A stretch of DNA of 64,000 nucleotides from Macrostomum hystrix (Eukaryota > Platyhelminthes > Macrostomidae). Location of the stretch: NCBI GenBank assembly GCA_950097015.1, contig CATNEN010000039.1, positions 2,988,001-3,052,000 of the forward strand, read 5' to 3'. Below are positions 22,678 to 34,000 of the stretch, one piece after another (the stretch's first letter is position 1; the number at the start of each line of letters is the position of its first letter). The position numbers and the translations under genes are program-made. The notes under the pieces were generated by a model. It was not told where the DNA came from, ran no database searches, and saw only the letters and a program-made list of their open reading frames with translations.

Positions 22678-25600
22678 ATGTACTCTAAGAGTAAGCGAAT
22701 TCTTCATATACTCAGGTTTTCAAATTTTCAACTCTGAGTAAAACATATTTTTTAGTCCGAGATTTAAACTTGACAGGCGAGGCGGGCGCCGAGTCAGCGG
22801 ACCAGTTCTCTGTTGAAGTCTGCAAGGAGTCCGAGATCGGCCACGGCAGGTGAGCGAGTTCTCAGCTTGGCTGATCGCTTGCGAATGTGCCAAAAGTTGA
22901 CGACTTCGGGCCCGTGGGTCAGGAGCCTACAAAACTCCTGAATTCGGTCTTCTGTCCCTATCAACTGCCTCAATAACTTGTGTTACGGCTTTCTATTGTC
23001 TCATCTCTCCTATGTGTCATCTCTCCCGTGTCTCATCTCTCCTGTGTCTCATCTCTCCCGTGTCTCATCTCTCCCGTGTCTCATCTCTCCCGTGTCTCAT
23101 CTCTCCTGTGTCTCATCTCTCCTATGTGTCATATCTCTTGTGTCTCATCTCTCCTGTGTCTCATCTCTCCTGTGTCTAATCTCTCCTGTGTCTAATCTCT
23201 CCTGTGTCTCATCTCTCCTGTGTCTAATCTCTCCTGTGTCTAATCTCTCCTGTGTCTCATCTCTCCTGTGTCTCATCTCTCCTGTGTCTCATCTCTCCTG
23301 TGTCTCATCTCTCCTATGTCTCATCTCTCCTGTGTCTCATCTTTCCTGTGTCTCATCTCTACTGTCTAACCTCTCCCGTGTCTAATCTCTCCCGTGTCTC
23401 ACCTCTCTCGTCGTGTCTCATCTCTCCTGTGTCTAATCTCTCCCGTGTCTAATCTCTCCCGTGTCTCACCTCTCTCGTCGTGTCTCATCTCTCCTGTGTC
23501 TCATCCTCCCATGAGCCCACAGCCTCACCTCACTCTAGGCTTTCACCGTCGAGCCCCCAACCTGTTCTCCCACCCATGAAGCGCCGGCATGAAGCAGGCC
23601 AAGCTGGGCGAGTTCCCAGTGCTGGTTGGCCGAACCGACGATGCCGATAAGCGACTCTTCGCCGTCGGTGGCAAGTGCCCGCACTACGGCCTGCCACTCG
23701 GAGGGGGCCAGCTGGCCGGCCAAACCCTGCGCTGCCCGTTCCACGGCGCCTGCTTCAACGTGGTCAGCGGCGACATCGAAGAAGCGCCCGGCATGGACTG
23801 CCTGCCGACATTCAAGGTGGGCTTTCTTCGTGTTTCAATGACCACTTAACCGACTGCTCATTGCGTCTTCTCAATGACCGCCCATTGTCCGTCCAGGTGT
23901 CGGTTCGGGCCGCAGACCAGATGGTAGTCGTGTCGGGCACGCCGCCCGCGAACGGCAAGTTCGTTGTGCAGCGCCCTTTGGCCCACTGCCAGCCGGAGTT
24001 CGCATCCGAGCATTACGTCATCATTGGCGGAGGCCCGGCCGCGGCTGCGGCCGCGGACTCTCTGCGCCAGGAGGGCTACCGCGGCAAGCTGACGATGATC
24101 AGCGCCGAGTCGCTGCCTCCGTTTGATCGCACCAAGCTGAGTAAGTTCATGGCCGCCGAGCCGTCGCTGCTACGCACGGTTGAGCACTATGCTCAGCACG
24201 ATATCGACCTGATGCTGGAGACTAGCGCCCTGTCCGTGGACACTGCGCAGCGCACTCTAGAGGTGCAGTCCAAGAATGGCCGGCTGGTGCTGCCCTATAC
24301 CAAACTGCTCGTGTGCTCAGGCTCCTCTGCCAGGCAACTCACGGTGAGCTGCTTCAGTGTTGAACTGACTGAGCACATCAAATGCATGCACAGGCGAACT
24401 CTGTGATCAGCTGGAGTTTTAGGACCAAGTTCAACCATTTGAACAGTTTTAGGTGGATAGCAACCAGTTTTAGGTGGGTAGCAACCAGTTTAAGGTGGAT
24501 AGCAACCAGTTTTAGGTGGGTGGCAACCAGTTTAAGGTGGATAGCAACCAGTTTTAGGTGGGTGGCAACCAGTTTAAGGTGGATAACAACCAGTTTTAGG
24601 TGGATAGCAACCAGTTTTAGGTGGGTAGCAACCAGTTTTAGGTGAATAGCAACCAGTTTTAGGTGGGTAGCAACCCTTTTTAGGTGGGTAGTAACCAGTT
24701 TTAGGTGATAGCAACCAGGTGACGGACCAGTTTTATGTGGATGGCAACCAGTTTAATAAAATATTTTGTGAAGCTAAAAGGGCACACACAACTCCAATCC
24801 AGAATGAGGTGCCGAAGGACGGAGTTTTCTACCTGCGCGGCCCGGAGGATTCTAAGAAAATTCACGCCGCGGGCCAGGGCTCGGAAGCTGTGCTAATCGG
24901 CTCGTCCTTCATCGCCCTGGAGACGGCCGCCTACCTGGTTGCCAACGGCGCCAAGACGGTGACGGTGCTGGCCCGCGACTCTGTGCCCTTCAAGGCGCTG
25001 TTCGGCGAAGAAGTTGGCGCCGCTGTGCGCAAGCTGCACGAGAGCAAGGGCGTCAAGTTTGTCATCGGCGAGCTTCAGAACTTCGAGTCTGACGCTGAGG
25101 TGAGCGGCTTAGGACTGTCATGATAACATTTCATAACCGATTCACATTCAATTATCACTGCAGTTCACCTTCAATTATCACTGCAATTCACCTTCAATTA
25201 TCACTGCAGTTCACCTTCAATTATCACTGCAGTTCACCTTCAATTATCACTGCAGTTCACCTTCAATTATCACTGCAGTTCACCTTCAATTATCACTGCA
25301 GTTCACCTTCAATTATCACTGCAATTCACCTTCAATTATCACTGCAGTTCACCTTCAATTATCACTGCAGTTCGCCTTCAATTATCACTGCAGTTCACCT
25401 TCAATTATCACTGCAGTTCACCTTCAATTATCACTGCAGTTCACCTTTAATTATTACTTATGTACGAGTATTAATGTTAGCTCTGTTATCAAATACTTAC
25501 GTACTTAAAATGTCAATTAAGTCTCAACCACTTGGATATCATTTTACTTGATTTTAGTAAGTTTTTTAACTTGCTCAAAACTTTATCAAACTTTCTATCA

Positions 25601-26180
25601 AAAGTTGCAGCGCTGACTTTTTAACTTTCAGGGCCGCCTGACCGGCCTGAAGCTCAAGTCTGGCGACCTCTTGCCGGCCCAGCTGTGCGTGGTGGGCATC
25701 GGCGCCGCGCCCAACACGGCCTTCCTGCCACCGAGCCTGCTGGCTGGCGGCAAGGCCGGCGGGCCGCTGCTCGTCGGCTCGGACCTGCGCTCGCCAACCG
25801 ACGCCAACGTCTACGGAGCCGGAGACGTGCTCGGCTACGGCCACTGGCAGACGGCGCAGACTCAGGGCCGCCTGGCAGCCAAGTCGATGCTGGGCAAGCC
25901 GGTCAGGCAGCCGCTGTCCACCTTCTTCTGGACGCTGATGTTCGGCACCGGTGTCCGCTACACCGCCCTGGCAGCCGGCGGCGACGGCCGGCCTTCGACG
26001 CCGTGGAAGCGGGCCGTTGTGGCCGAGCCGCGAGAGGATTTCAAATTCATGACCTACCTGGTTGGCGACAATGACCAGGTGGTGGCTGGCGTGGCCATTG
26101 GCCAGGGCCCGGGCCCCGTGGTGCTGGCTAACCGGCTGGCCAAGGGGCAGCCCATCGACTTGAAGAGCGCCTTGGCCTAG
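22678..26180 (+). CDS. AIFM3: AIFM3-like Rieske and FAD/NAD(P)H oxidoreductase
   Basis: Six exons: 22678-22690 (ATG; exon probably from 22594 after TTAACACAG), 22777-22849, 23582-23816, 23897-24343, 24803-25099 and 25632-26180 (TAG). They total 1,614 nt (537 aa) in phase. An N-terminal Rieske [2Fe-2S] domain has Cys61-X-His63 (CPHYGLPL) and Cys80-X2-His83 (CPFHGACF). A pyridine-nucleotide-disulfide-type reductase follows: FAD fold VIIGGGPAAA (about 148-157), PPFDRTKLSK, LLVCSGSSAR, a second dinucleotide fold LIGSSFIALETAAYL (about 287-301) where the family's third glycine is Ala, and the FAD-closing VYGAGDV. The C-terminal FWTLMFGTGVRYTALA block is also family-typical. Vertebrate AIFM3 (about 600 aa) is a mitochondria-associated redox protein linked to apoptosis. 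The N-terminus here is shorter, with no evident targeting peptide. Introns 3, 4 and 5 contain or abut minisatellites. Confidence 0.88.
22994..23508. repeat. Minisatellite, about 16-bp unit, AIFM3 intron 2
   Basis: About 30 copies of TCTCATCTCTCCTGTG (variants CCCGTG, TAATCT, CACCTCTCTCGTCG) lie in intron 2 (22850-23581). The pyrimidine-rich plus strand ends close to the exon 3 acceptor. Confidence 0.95.
24443..24740. repeat. Minisatellite, 21-bp unit, AIFM3 intron 4
   Basis: About 14 copies of GCAACCAGTTTTAGGTGG plus ATA or GTA, inside intron 24344-24802. Confidence 0.95.
25130..25455. repeat. Minisatellite, 23-bp unit, AIFM3 intron 5
   Basis: About 14 nearly identical copies of a unit containing TTCAATTATCACTGCAGTTC, inside intron 25100-25631. 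Confidence 0.95.
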
Positions 26181-26237
26181 CGGACTGGAGCTGCTTGGAG
26201 ACCGCATGGTTGATTGCTTGATTGACTGAGATTTTAC

Positions 26238-26935
26238 AGTATGGATGCGATTGATAATGGTTAGGATGAGATTGATAATGGTTAGGATGAGATTGATAAT
26301 GGTTAGGATGAGATTGATAATGGCTAGGATGAGATTGATGATGGTTAGGATGAGATTGATAATGGTTAGGATGAGATTGATAATGGTTAGGATGAGATTG
26401 ATAATGGTTAGGATGAGATTGATAATGGTTAGGATGAGATTGATAATAGTTAGGATGAGATTGATAATAGTTAAGATGAGGTTGATAATGGTTAGGATGC
26501 GATTGATAATGGTTAGGATGAGATAGATAATGGTTAGGATGAGATTGATAATGGTTAGGATGCGATTGATAATGGTTAGGATGCGATTGATAATGGTTAG
26601 GATGCGATTGATAATGGTTAGGATGCGATTGATAATGGTTAGGATGCGATTGATAATGGTTAAGATGAGATTGATAATGGTTAGGATGCGATTGATAATG
26701 GTTAGGATGCGACTGATAATGGTTAGGATGCGATTGATAATGGTTAGGATGCGATTGATAATGGTTAGGATGAGATTGATAATGGTTAGGATGAGATTGA
26801 TAATGGTTAGGATGAGATTGATAATGGTTAGGATGAGATTGATAATGGTTAGGATGAGATTGATAATGGTTAGGATGAGATTGATAATGGTTAGGATGAG
26901 ATTGATAATGGTTAGGATGAGATTGATAGGTTTAA
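26238..26935. repeat. Minisatellite, 21-bp unit, downstream of AIFM3
   Basis: About 33 copies of ATTGATAATGGTTAGGATG plus AG or CG, starting about 60 bp after the AIFM3 stop, so probably in its 3' UTR or just beyond. Blocks of AG-ending and CG-ending units alternate. Confidence 0.95.
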
Positions 26936-26964
26936 AAGAGATTGACAGATTTAAAAGAGATTGA

Positions 26965-27835
26965 CAGATTTAGAAGAGATTTCATACTAAAGTCCTAATT
27001 AGAATACTAGCGATCTTCTATGTTCTAGACTCTATGTCATATTAGCTATTCTGTTTTATCGATAGTTTATATATACCCAGCATTCAATGTGCCAGCATAG
27101 TTAGCAATTAGTTTGTTTTCTTAAAAACTTGAATAGAATATTCTAGTAAACTGGCATGGCACACTGAATATTAGATTGCTGTTCTCAATTCTATTCTTTC
27201 TATTCCTATGTTAATCAATTTTTCTCATCTCCGGACCATAAATTTCTTCACATAATTTTCCTGTCTAGTTTTTTTACATTTGAGATTAATTTTTTTCAAT
27301 GTCATTTTGATCGCATATGCTCAACCTAGGGGCTTCAAAACGAGTTAAAAAATTACTCAATCTATATCATCTTATACAATCTATTAGAGTTATTGATATC
27401 AGTTTTACAATCAGATATTTTTATGTATCTTAGCATATGGCGTGCAGTGTTTTCGTGTACTTATTTTTTGCTAAATTTAGTTTTTGGTAATAATTAATGA
27501 ATAAACGAGGCAAAAACTGGCTTATTTAGTAAAAAGTTCTGTACGTGTTACTCATCTGCTTTATAAGTTAACTTGATTTATTTTATAGTTAGACATAAAA
27601 TATAATAGAAATGGCACACGGTTGCACCAGATGTACAGCTGTAGATTTTAAGCGGCAATTGCGCAACTATCCTAATTTCTACCTAGCTGAGCTCCCATTT
27701 TGTAGCTAGGCGATGGGCGACTCGGATTGCTTTGAAAGTTAGTAAATCGTAAAGGTCGGAAAAAGTTGATTCAGATGGTGGACTTTCACGAAAACCGGTC
27801 ATTCGGTTTTGGAGCTATCGTGAATACCCGTCTTC
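26965..27835. other. AT-rich spacer
   Basis: No coding or RNA feature recognised between the 21-bp array and the tRNA-like sequence. Confidence 0.4.
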
Positions 27836-27837
27836 GT

Positions 27838-27930
27838 CTAGGTCACGAACACAATCTGTCTCCCTAGGCCTAGATTCGAACCCACGACTTTTCAGTCAGA
27901 ACTCCGAAGCTCTAACCACTTTTTTTAACT
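27838..27930 (-). mobile_element. tRNA-like SINE fragment
   Basis: On the minus strand GTGGTTAGAGCTTCGGAG resembles a tRNA D-arm/A-box, and GTCGTGGGTTCGAATCTAGG, 12 nt downstream of it, contains a B-box-like GGGTTCGAATC. A 5' acceptor strand and a paired 3' end are missing, so it is not a functional tRNA. A tRNA-derived SINE piece is likely. Confidence 0.5.
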
Positions 27931-28034
27931 GAAAAGAAAATTAAAAAAGTCCGAGTTAGAATTATCCCAAAGCAGTTGACCTGACAAATTGTACTCGAAG
28001 TTTATTCTCGTTTATTCAGCCGAATCGTCTGCAA

Positions 28035-28062
28035 TAGCAGCAGCAGCAGCAGCAGCAGCAAC
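28035..28062. repeat. CAG trinucleotide microsatellite in SDR 5' UTR
   Basis: About nine AGC repeats end roughly 12 bp before the ATG of the dehydrogenase gene. Confidence 0.9.
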
Positions 28063-28073
28063 CATCTCAGATC

Positions 28074-31000
28074 ATGCAGCATCCAGCCTCCGCCACTTCC
28101 TCATCCTCCGGCGGTGACCGTCAGAGAATTCCGCCAACTCCGCCGCGCCGCTGGCTGCCGCTGGCTCTTTTCCGCCTCGTCGGACTCGTCGTCTGGTCTT
28201 ACCTGCAGGCCTGGGTTCGATTCGGCCAGCGCTGCCTTGGCCTCGCACCCAAGCAGATCAGCGGCCAGATTGTGCTGGTCACTGGCGCCGCCAGCGGCAT
28301 CGGCAGGGCCACAGCCGAGCTATTCGCCAAGCACAAGTGCGCCATCGTGCTCACCGATGTCAGCGTGAGTGGTCCAACCCTTCTCAGGATTGAGTCTGTA
28401 CTCAAGACATGGTTATTTATGTACTCAGGATCGGTTGAGTCCGTTCTCAGAATTGGGTTTTTTTTCTCAACATTGAGCTTTTTCTCAGGTATTTTTCTCA
28501 AATATTTTACCAAGATAACTTCGAAAATTTCACATAGACTGTTAAACAACGCCTTGCCCGACTAGCTGAGATGAGCACTTCCCATTCAGTGCTCACATTT
28601 CAGTTCTGACATTATTTATCACGACCCTATAATGAATCCAGTTAACAACTGCATTGAATAGAGGCTTAAGCACACGTTGAATGCACGCTTAAGTTCTCAG
28701 CCAGTTCTGCCCTGTCTGTCCTTCTCTACCTGCCATTCCACCCCAAGCTCCTGCCGAAAACGTCACCCCTACGTTTAACTTGGGCTTCTGATGGCTGCCC
28801 ACACGATCACAATCCTATGTGGCTGTTCATTCACTAACACACTCAGCATGGATACTATGCATGAGTAGTTTGTTAGGCAAATTGATAACTAATTCACTCA
28901 CGTCTCTTGCTATCTACCTATGTACTTTGTTAGTCCATCTCGTGTGACTTGAGCTTCAGTTATCAGAAGCTCCATCAATCAGAAACCCACCCAATAAACC
29001 AGAAACCCACACAATAAACCAGAAACCCACCAAATCAATCAGAAACCCATCCAATCAATCAGAAACCCACCAATCAATCAGAAACCCATCCAATCAATCA
29101 GAAACCCATCCAATCAATCAGAAACCCATCCAATCAATCAGAAACCCATCCAATCAATCAGAAACCCATCCAATCAATCAGAAACCCATCCAATCAATCA
29201 GAAACCCATCCAATCAATCAGAAACCCACCAAATCAATCAGAAACCCATCCAATCAATCAGAAACCCATCCAATCAATCAGAAACCCACCAAATCAATCA
29301 GAAACCCATCCAATCAATCAGAAACCCATCAAATCAATCAGAAACCCATCCAATCAATCAGAAACCCATCAAATCAATCAGAAACCCATCCAATCAATCA
29401 GAAACCCATCCAATCAATCAGAAACCCATCCAATCAATCAGAAACCCACCAATCAATCAGAAACCCATCCAATCAATCAGAAACCCATCCAATCAATCAG
29501 AAACCCATCAAATCAATCAGAAACCCACCAATCAATCAGAAACCCATCCAATCAATCAGAAACCCATCAAATCAATCAGAAACCCACCAATCAATCAGAA
29601 ACCCATCCAATCAATCAGAAACCCATCAAATCAATCAGAAACCCATCCAATCAATCAGAAACTCATCCAATCAATCAGAAACCCATCAAATCAATCAGAA
29701 ACCCACCAAATCAATCAGAAACCCATCCAATCAATCTGAAACCCATCCAATCAATCAGAAACCCATCAAATCAATCAGAAACCCATCCAATCAATCAGAA
29801 ACCCATCAAATCAATCAGAAACCCATCCAATCAATCAGAAACCCATCAAATCAATCAGAAACCCACCAAATCAATCAGAAACCCACCAAATCAATCAGAA
29901 ACCCATCAAATCAATCAGAAACCCACCAAATCAATCAGAAACCCATCCAATCAATCAGAAACCCACCTCATCAATCAGAAACCCATCCAATCAATCAGAA
30001 ACCCACCCAATCAATCAGAAACCCACCTCATCAATCAGAAACCCATCCAATCAATCAGAAACCCATCCAATCAATCAGAAACCCATCAAATCAATCAGAA
30101 ACCCATCCAATCAATCAGAAACCCACCAAATCAATCAGAAACCCATCCAATCAATCAGAAACCCATCCAATCAATCAGAAACCCATCCAATCAATCAGAA
30201 ACCCATCCAATCAATCAGAAACCCATCCAATCAATCAGAAACCCATCAAATCAATCAGAAACCCATCCAATCAATCTGAAACCCATCCAATCAATCAGAA
30301 ACCCATCAAATCAATCAGAAACCCATCCAATCAATCAGAAACCCATCAAATCAATCAGAAACCCATCCAATCAATCAGAAACCCATCCAATCAATCAGAA
30401 ACCCATCAAATCAATCAGAAACCCACCAAATCAATCAGAAACCCATCAAATCAATCAGAAACCCACCAAATCAATCAGAAACCCATCCAATCAATCAGAA
30501 ACCCATCAAATCAATCAGAAACCCATCAAATCAATCAGAAACCCATCAAATCAATCAGAAACCCATCAAATCAATCAGAAACCCACCAAATCAATCAGAA
30601 ACCCATCAAATCAATCAGAAACCCACCAAATCAATCAGAAACCCATCCAATCAATCAGAAACCCATCCAATCAATCAGAAACCCATCCAATCAATCAGAA
30701 ACCCATCAAATCAATCAGAAACCCATTAAATCAATCAGCAACCCATCCAATCAATCAGAAACCCATCCAATCAATCAGAAACCCACCAAATCAATCAGAA
30801 ACCCATCCAATCAATCAGAAACCCACCTCATCAATCAGAAACCCACCCAATCAATCAGAAACCCACCTCATCAATCAGAAACCCACCCAATCAATCAGAA
30901 ACCCACCTCATCAATCAGAAACCCATCCAATCAATCAGAAACCCACCCAATCAATCAGAAACCCACCTCATCAATCAGAAACCCATCCAATCAATCAGAA

Positions 31001-34000
31001 ACCCATCCAATCAATCAGAAACCCATCAAATCAATCAGAAACCCATCCAATCAATCAGAAACCCACCAAATCAATCAGAAACCCATCCAATCAATCAGAA
31101 ACCCATCCAATCAATCAGAAACCCATCCAATCAATCAGAAACCCATCCAATCAATCAGAAACCCATCCAATCAATCAGAAACCCATCAAATCAATCAGAA
31201 ACCCATCCAATCAATCTGAAACCCATCCAATCAATCAGAAACCCATCAAATCAATCAGAAACCCATCCAATCAATCAGAAACCCATCAAATCAATCAGAA
31301 ACCCATCCAATCAATCAGAAACCCATCCAATCAATCAGAAACCCATCAAATCAATCAGAAACCCACCAAATCAATCAGAAACCCATCAAATCAATCAGAA
31401 ACCCACCAAATCAATCAGAAACCCATCCAATCAATCAGAAACCCATCAAATCAATCAGAAACCCATCAAATCAATCAGAAACCCATCAAATCAATCAGAA
31501 ACCCATCAAATCAATCAGAAACCCACCAAATCAATCAGAAACCCACCAAATCAATCAGAAACCCATCAAATCAATCAGAAACCCACCAAATCAATCAGAA
31601 ACCCATCCAATCAATCAGAAACCCATCCAATCAATCAGAAACCCATCCAATCAATCAGAAACCCATCAAATCAATCAGAAACCCATCAAATCAATCAGCA
31701 ACCCATCCAATCAATCAGAAACCCATCCAATCAATCAGAAACCCACCAAATCAATCAGAAACCCATCCAATCAATCAGAAACCCATCAAATCAATCAGAA
31801 ACCCACCAAATCAATCAGAAACCCACCCTATTAAACCAGAAACCCACCCAATAAAACAGAAACCCACCCAATCAATCAGAAACCTACCAAATCAATCAGA
31901 AACCCACCAAATCAATCAGAAACCCACCCAATCAATCAGAAACCCACCTCATCAATCAGAAACCCACCCAATCAATCAGAAACCCACCTCATCAATCAGA
32001 AACCCATCCAATCAATCAGAAACCCATCCAATCAATCAGAAACCCATCAAATCAATCAGAAACCCATCCAATCAATCAGAAACCCACCAAATCAATCAGA
32101 AACCCATCCAATCAATCAGAAACCCACCAAATCAATCAGAAACCCATCCAATCAATCAGAAACCCACCAAATCAATCAGAAACCCATCCAATCAATCAGA
32201 AACCCATCCAATCAATCAGAAACCCACCAAATCAATCAGAAACCCATCCAATCAATCAGAAACCCATCCAATCAATCAGAAACCCATCAAATCAATCAGA
32301 AACCCACCAATCAATCAGAAACCCATCCAATCAATCAGAAACCCATCAAATCAATCAGAAACCCACAAATCAATCAGAAACCCATCAAATCAATCAGAAA
32401 CCCATCAAATCAATCAGAAACCCACCAATCAATCAGAAACTCATCCAATCAATCTGAAACCCATCCAATCAATCAGAAACCCATCAAATCAATCAGAAAC
32501 CCACCAAATCAATCAGAAACCCACCCTATTAAACCAGAAACCCATCCAATAAAACAGAAACCCACCCAATCAATCAGAAACCCACCCAATCAATCAGAAA
32601 CCTACTGAAATAACTCTAGACTGGTGGTATTTAGAACGAAACGTAAACAGTCAGAGCTCCACGCTCCTGAGAACAGCGATATATATTTTATGCGACGGCA
32701 CGTTGGGTGTAAGGATTAGGGGGTGATAAAATAGAGCGAACAATGATTTGAAAGTCAGCCAGTTAACCAAACGGCTGCCAGCGCGGTGTACTCAGCGTAC
32801 GCGCGCTGGCTGCACATGGCTGCACCGGACAATGAAATGATATTCAGCCAGTTAACAGACAGCTGCCAGCGCGGTGTACTCAGCGTATACGCGCTGGCTG
32901 CAAGTCACTACATAACACTTCTCCCACCATAGTTCAGACGGTCTGGGCTCTTGCGGATCCTGGTCGATCTTCGAGGCACGTGCTGCGGTGATTGATCCTG
33001 CCGCTGCTGCTGCTGCGGTGCCATTGTTGGAGGCGTTGGCGGTGGCTGATGTAGTGATGTCGGCGGCGGCGGCGGTGGGGGCGGCGGCGGCGGCGGCGGC
33101 GGCGTTGTCGGTGTCGACGATGGCGGCGGTGCCAGTGGTAGGGGCGGTGGCAGTTGTGGCGGCTGACAGACCAGCCCCCGAGGCTGTTGGTCCACATTGC
33201 GGTGAGTCGTATCGCACCGCATCTGGTTTGCATGGCGCCGAACCGTTCTGTTGTCCGGCAGGTTGCACTGGTACCAGTTGCTGCCTTCAATGCCCACCAC
33301 CGTTGCTCGCGTCCAGCTCCGTTCCTTTCCACAGCTGAAGTCTTGAACGAACACTGCCTCGCCCTCCGCGAAGCTCCGCCCGTGCGCCCCAGAGTCATGC
33401 TGCAGCCTTTGCTTCTCCTGGTTCTCGAGGACCCGCTTGGCAATGTCTGGCCTGGGTACATCGAGGAGCGTTCGCAGCGAACGGCGCATCAGTAGCTCAC
33501 AAGGAGCCACTCCTGTCGTTGGGTGCGGCGTTGTGCGGTAACTCAGCAAGAATCTCGCCAGCTGCGTCTCCAGAGAGTTGCCGTCGCTCGCTTGTTTTTT
33601 CAGAGAGCTCTTGACGGTCTGCACAGTTCGTTCGGCTTGGCCATTCGAAGCTGGGTGGTAGGGCGGCGTGCGGATGTGCCGAATGCCGTTCTTAGCACAG
33701 AAGGTTTCGAACTCCGAGCTTGCGAAGCAGGGACCGTTGTCCGAGACAATAGCATCCGGCAGGCCGTGGGCACTGAAGGTCTGTCGTAGCTTCTCTATCG
33801 TTGCAGAGCTTGTCGTTGCCGACGTCACGTGAACGTCGATCCACTTGGAGTAGGAGTCGACTACCACCAGGAGCATTCTTCCTTGGACGGGCCCTGCGAA
33901 GTCGATGTGAATCCGCGACCAGGGCCTTGTCGGCAGCGGCCACGGTTGCAGTGGCACCTCCGGACCGACTCGCTGGTGCTTCTGGCACTCCTGGCATCCC

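Noticed and set aside
33000-33340. Plus-strand frames rich in Ala/Val opposite the gypsy pol gene
   Set aside because: Antisense shadow of the Pro-rich tail and integrase region of the gag-pol frame.
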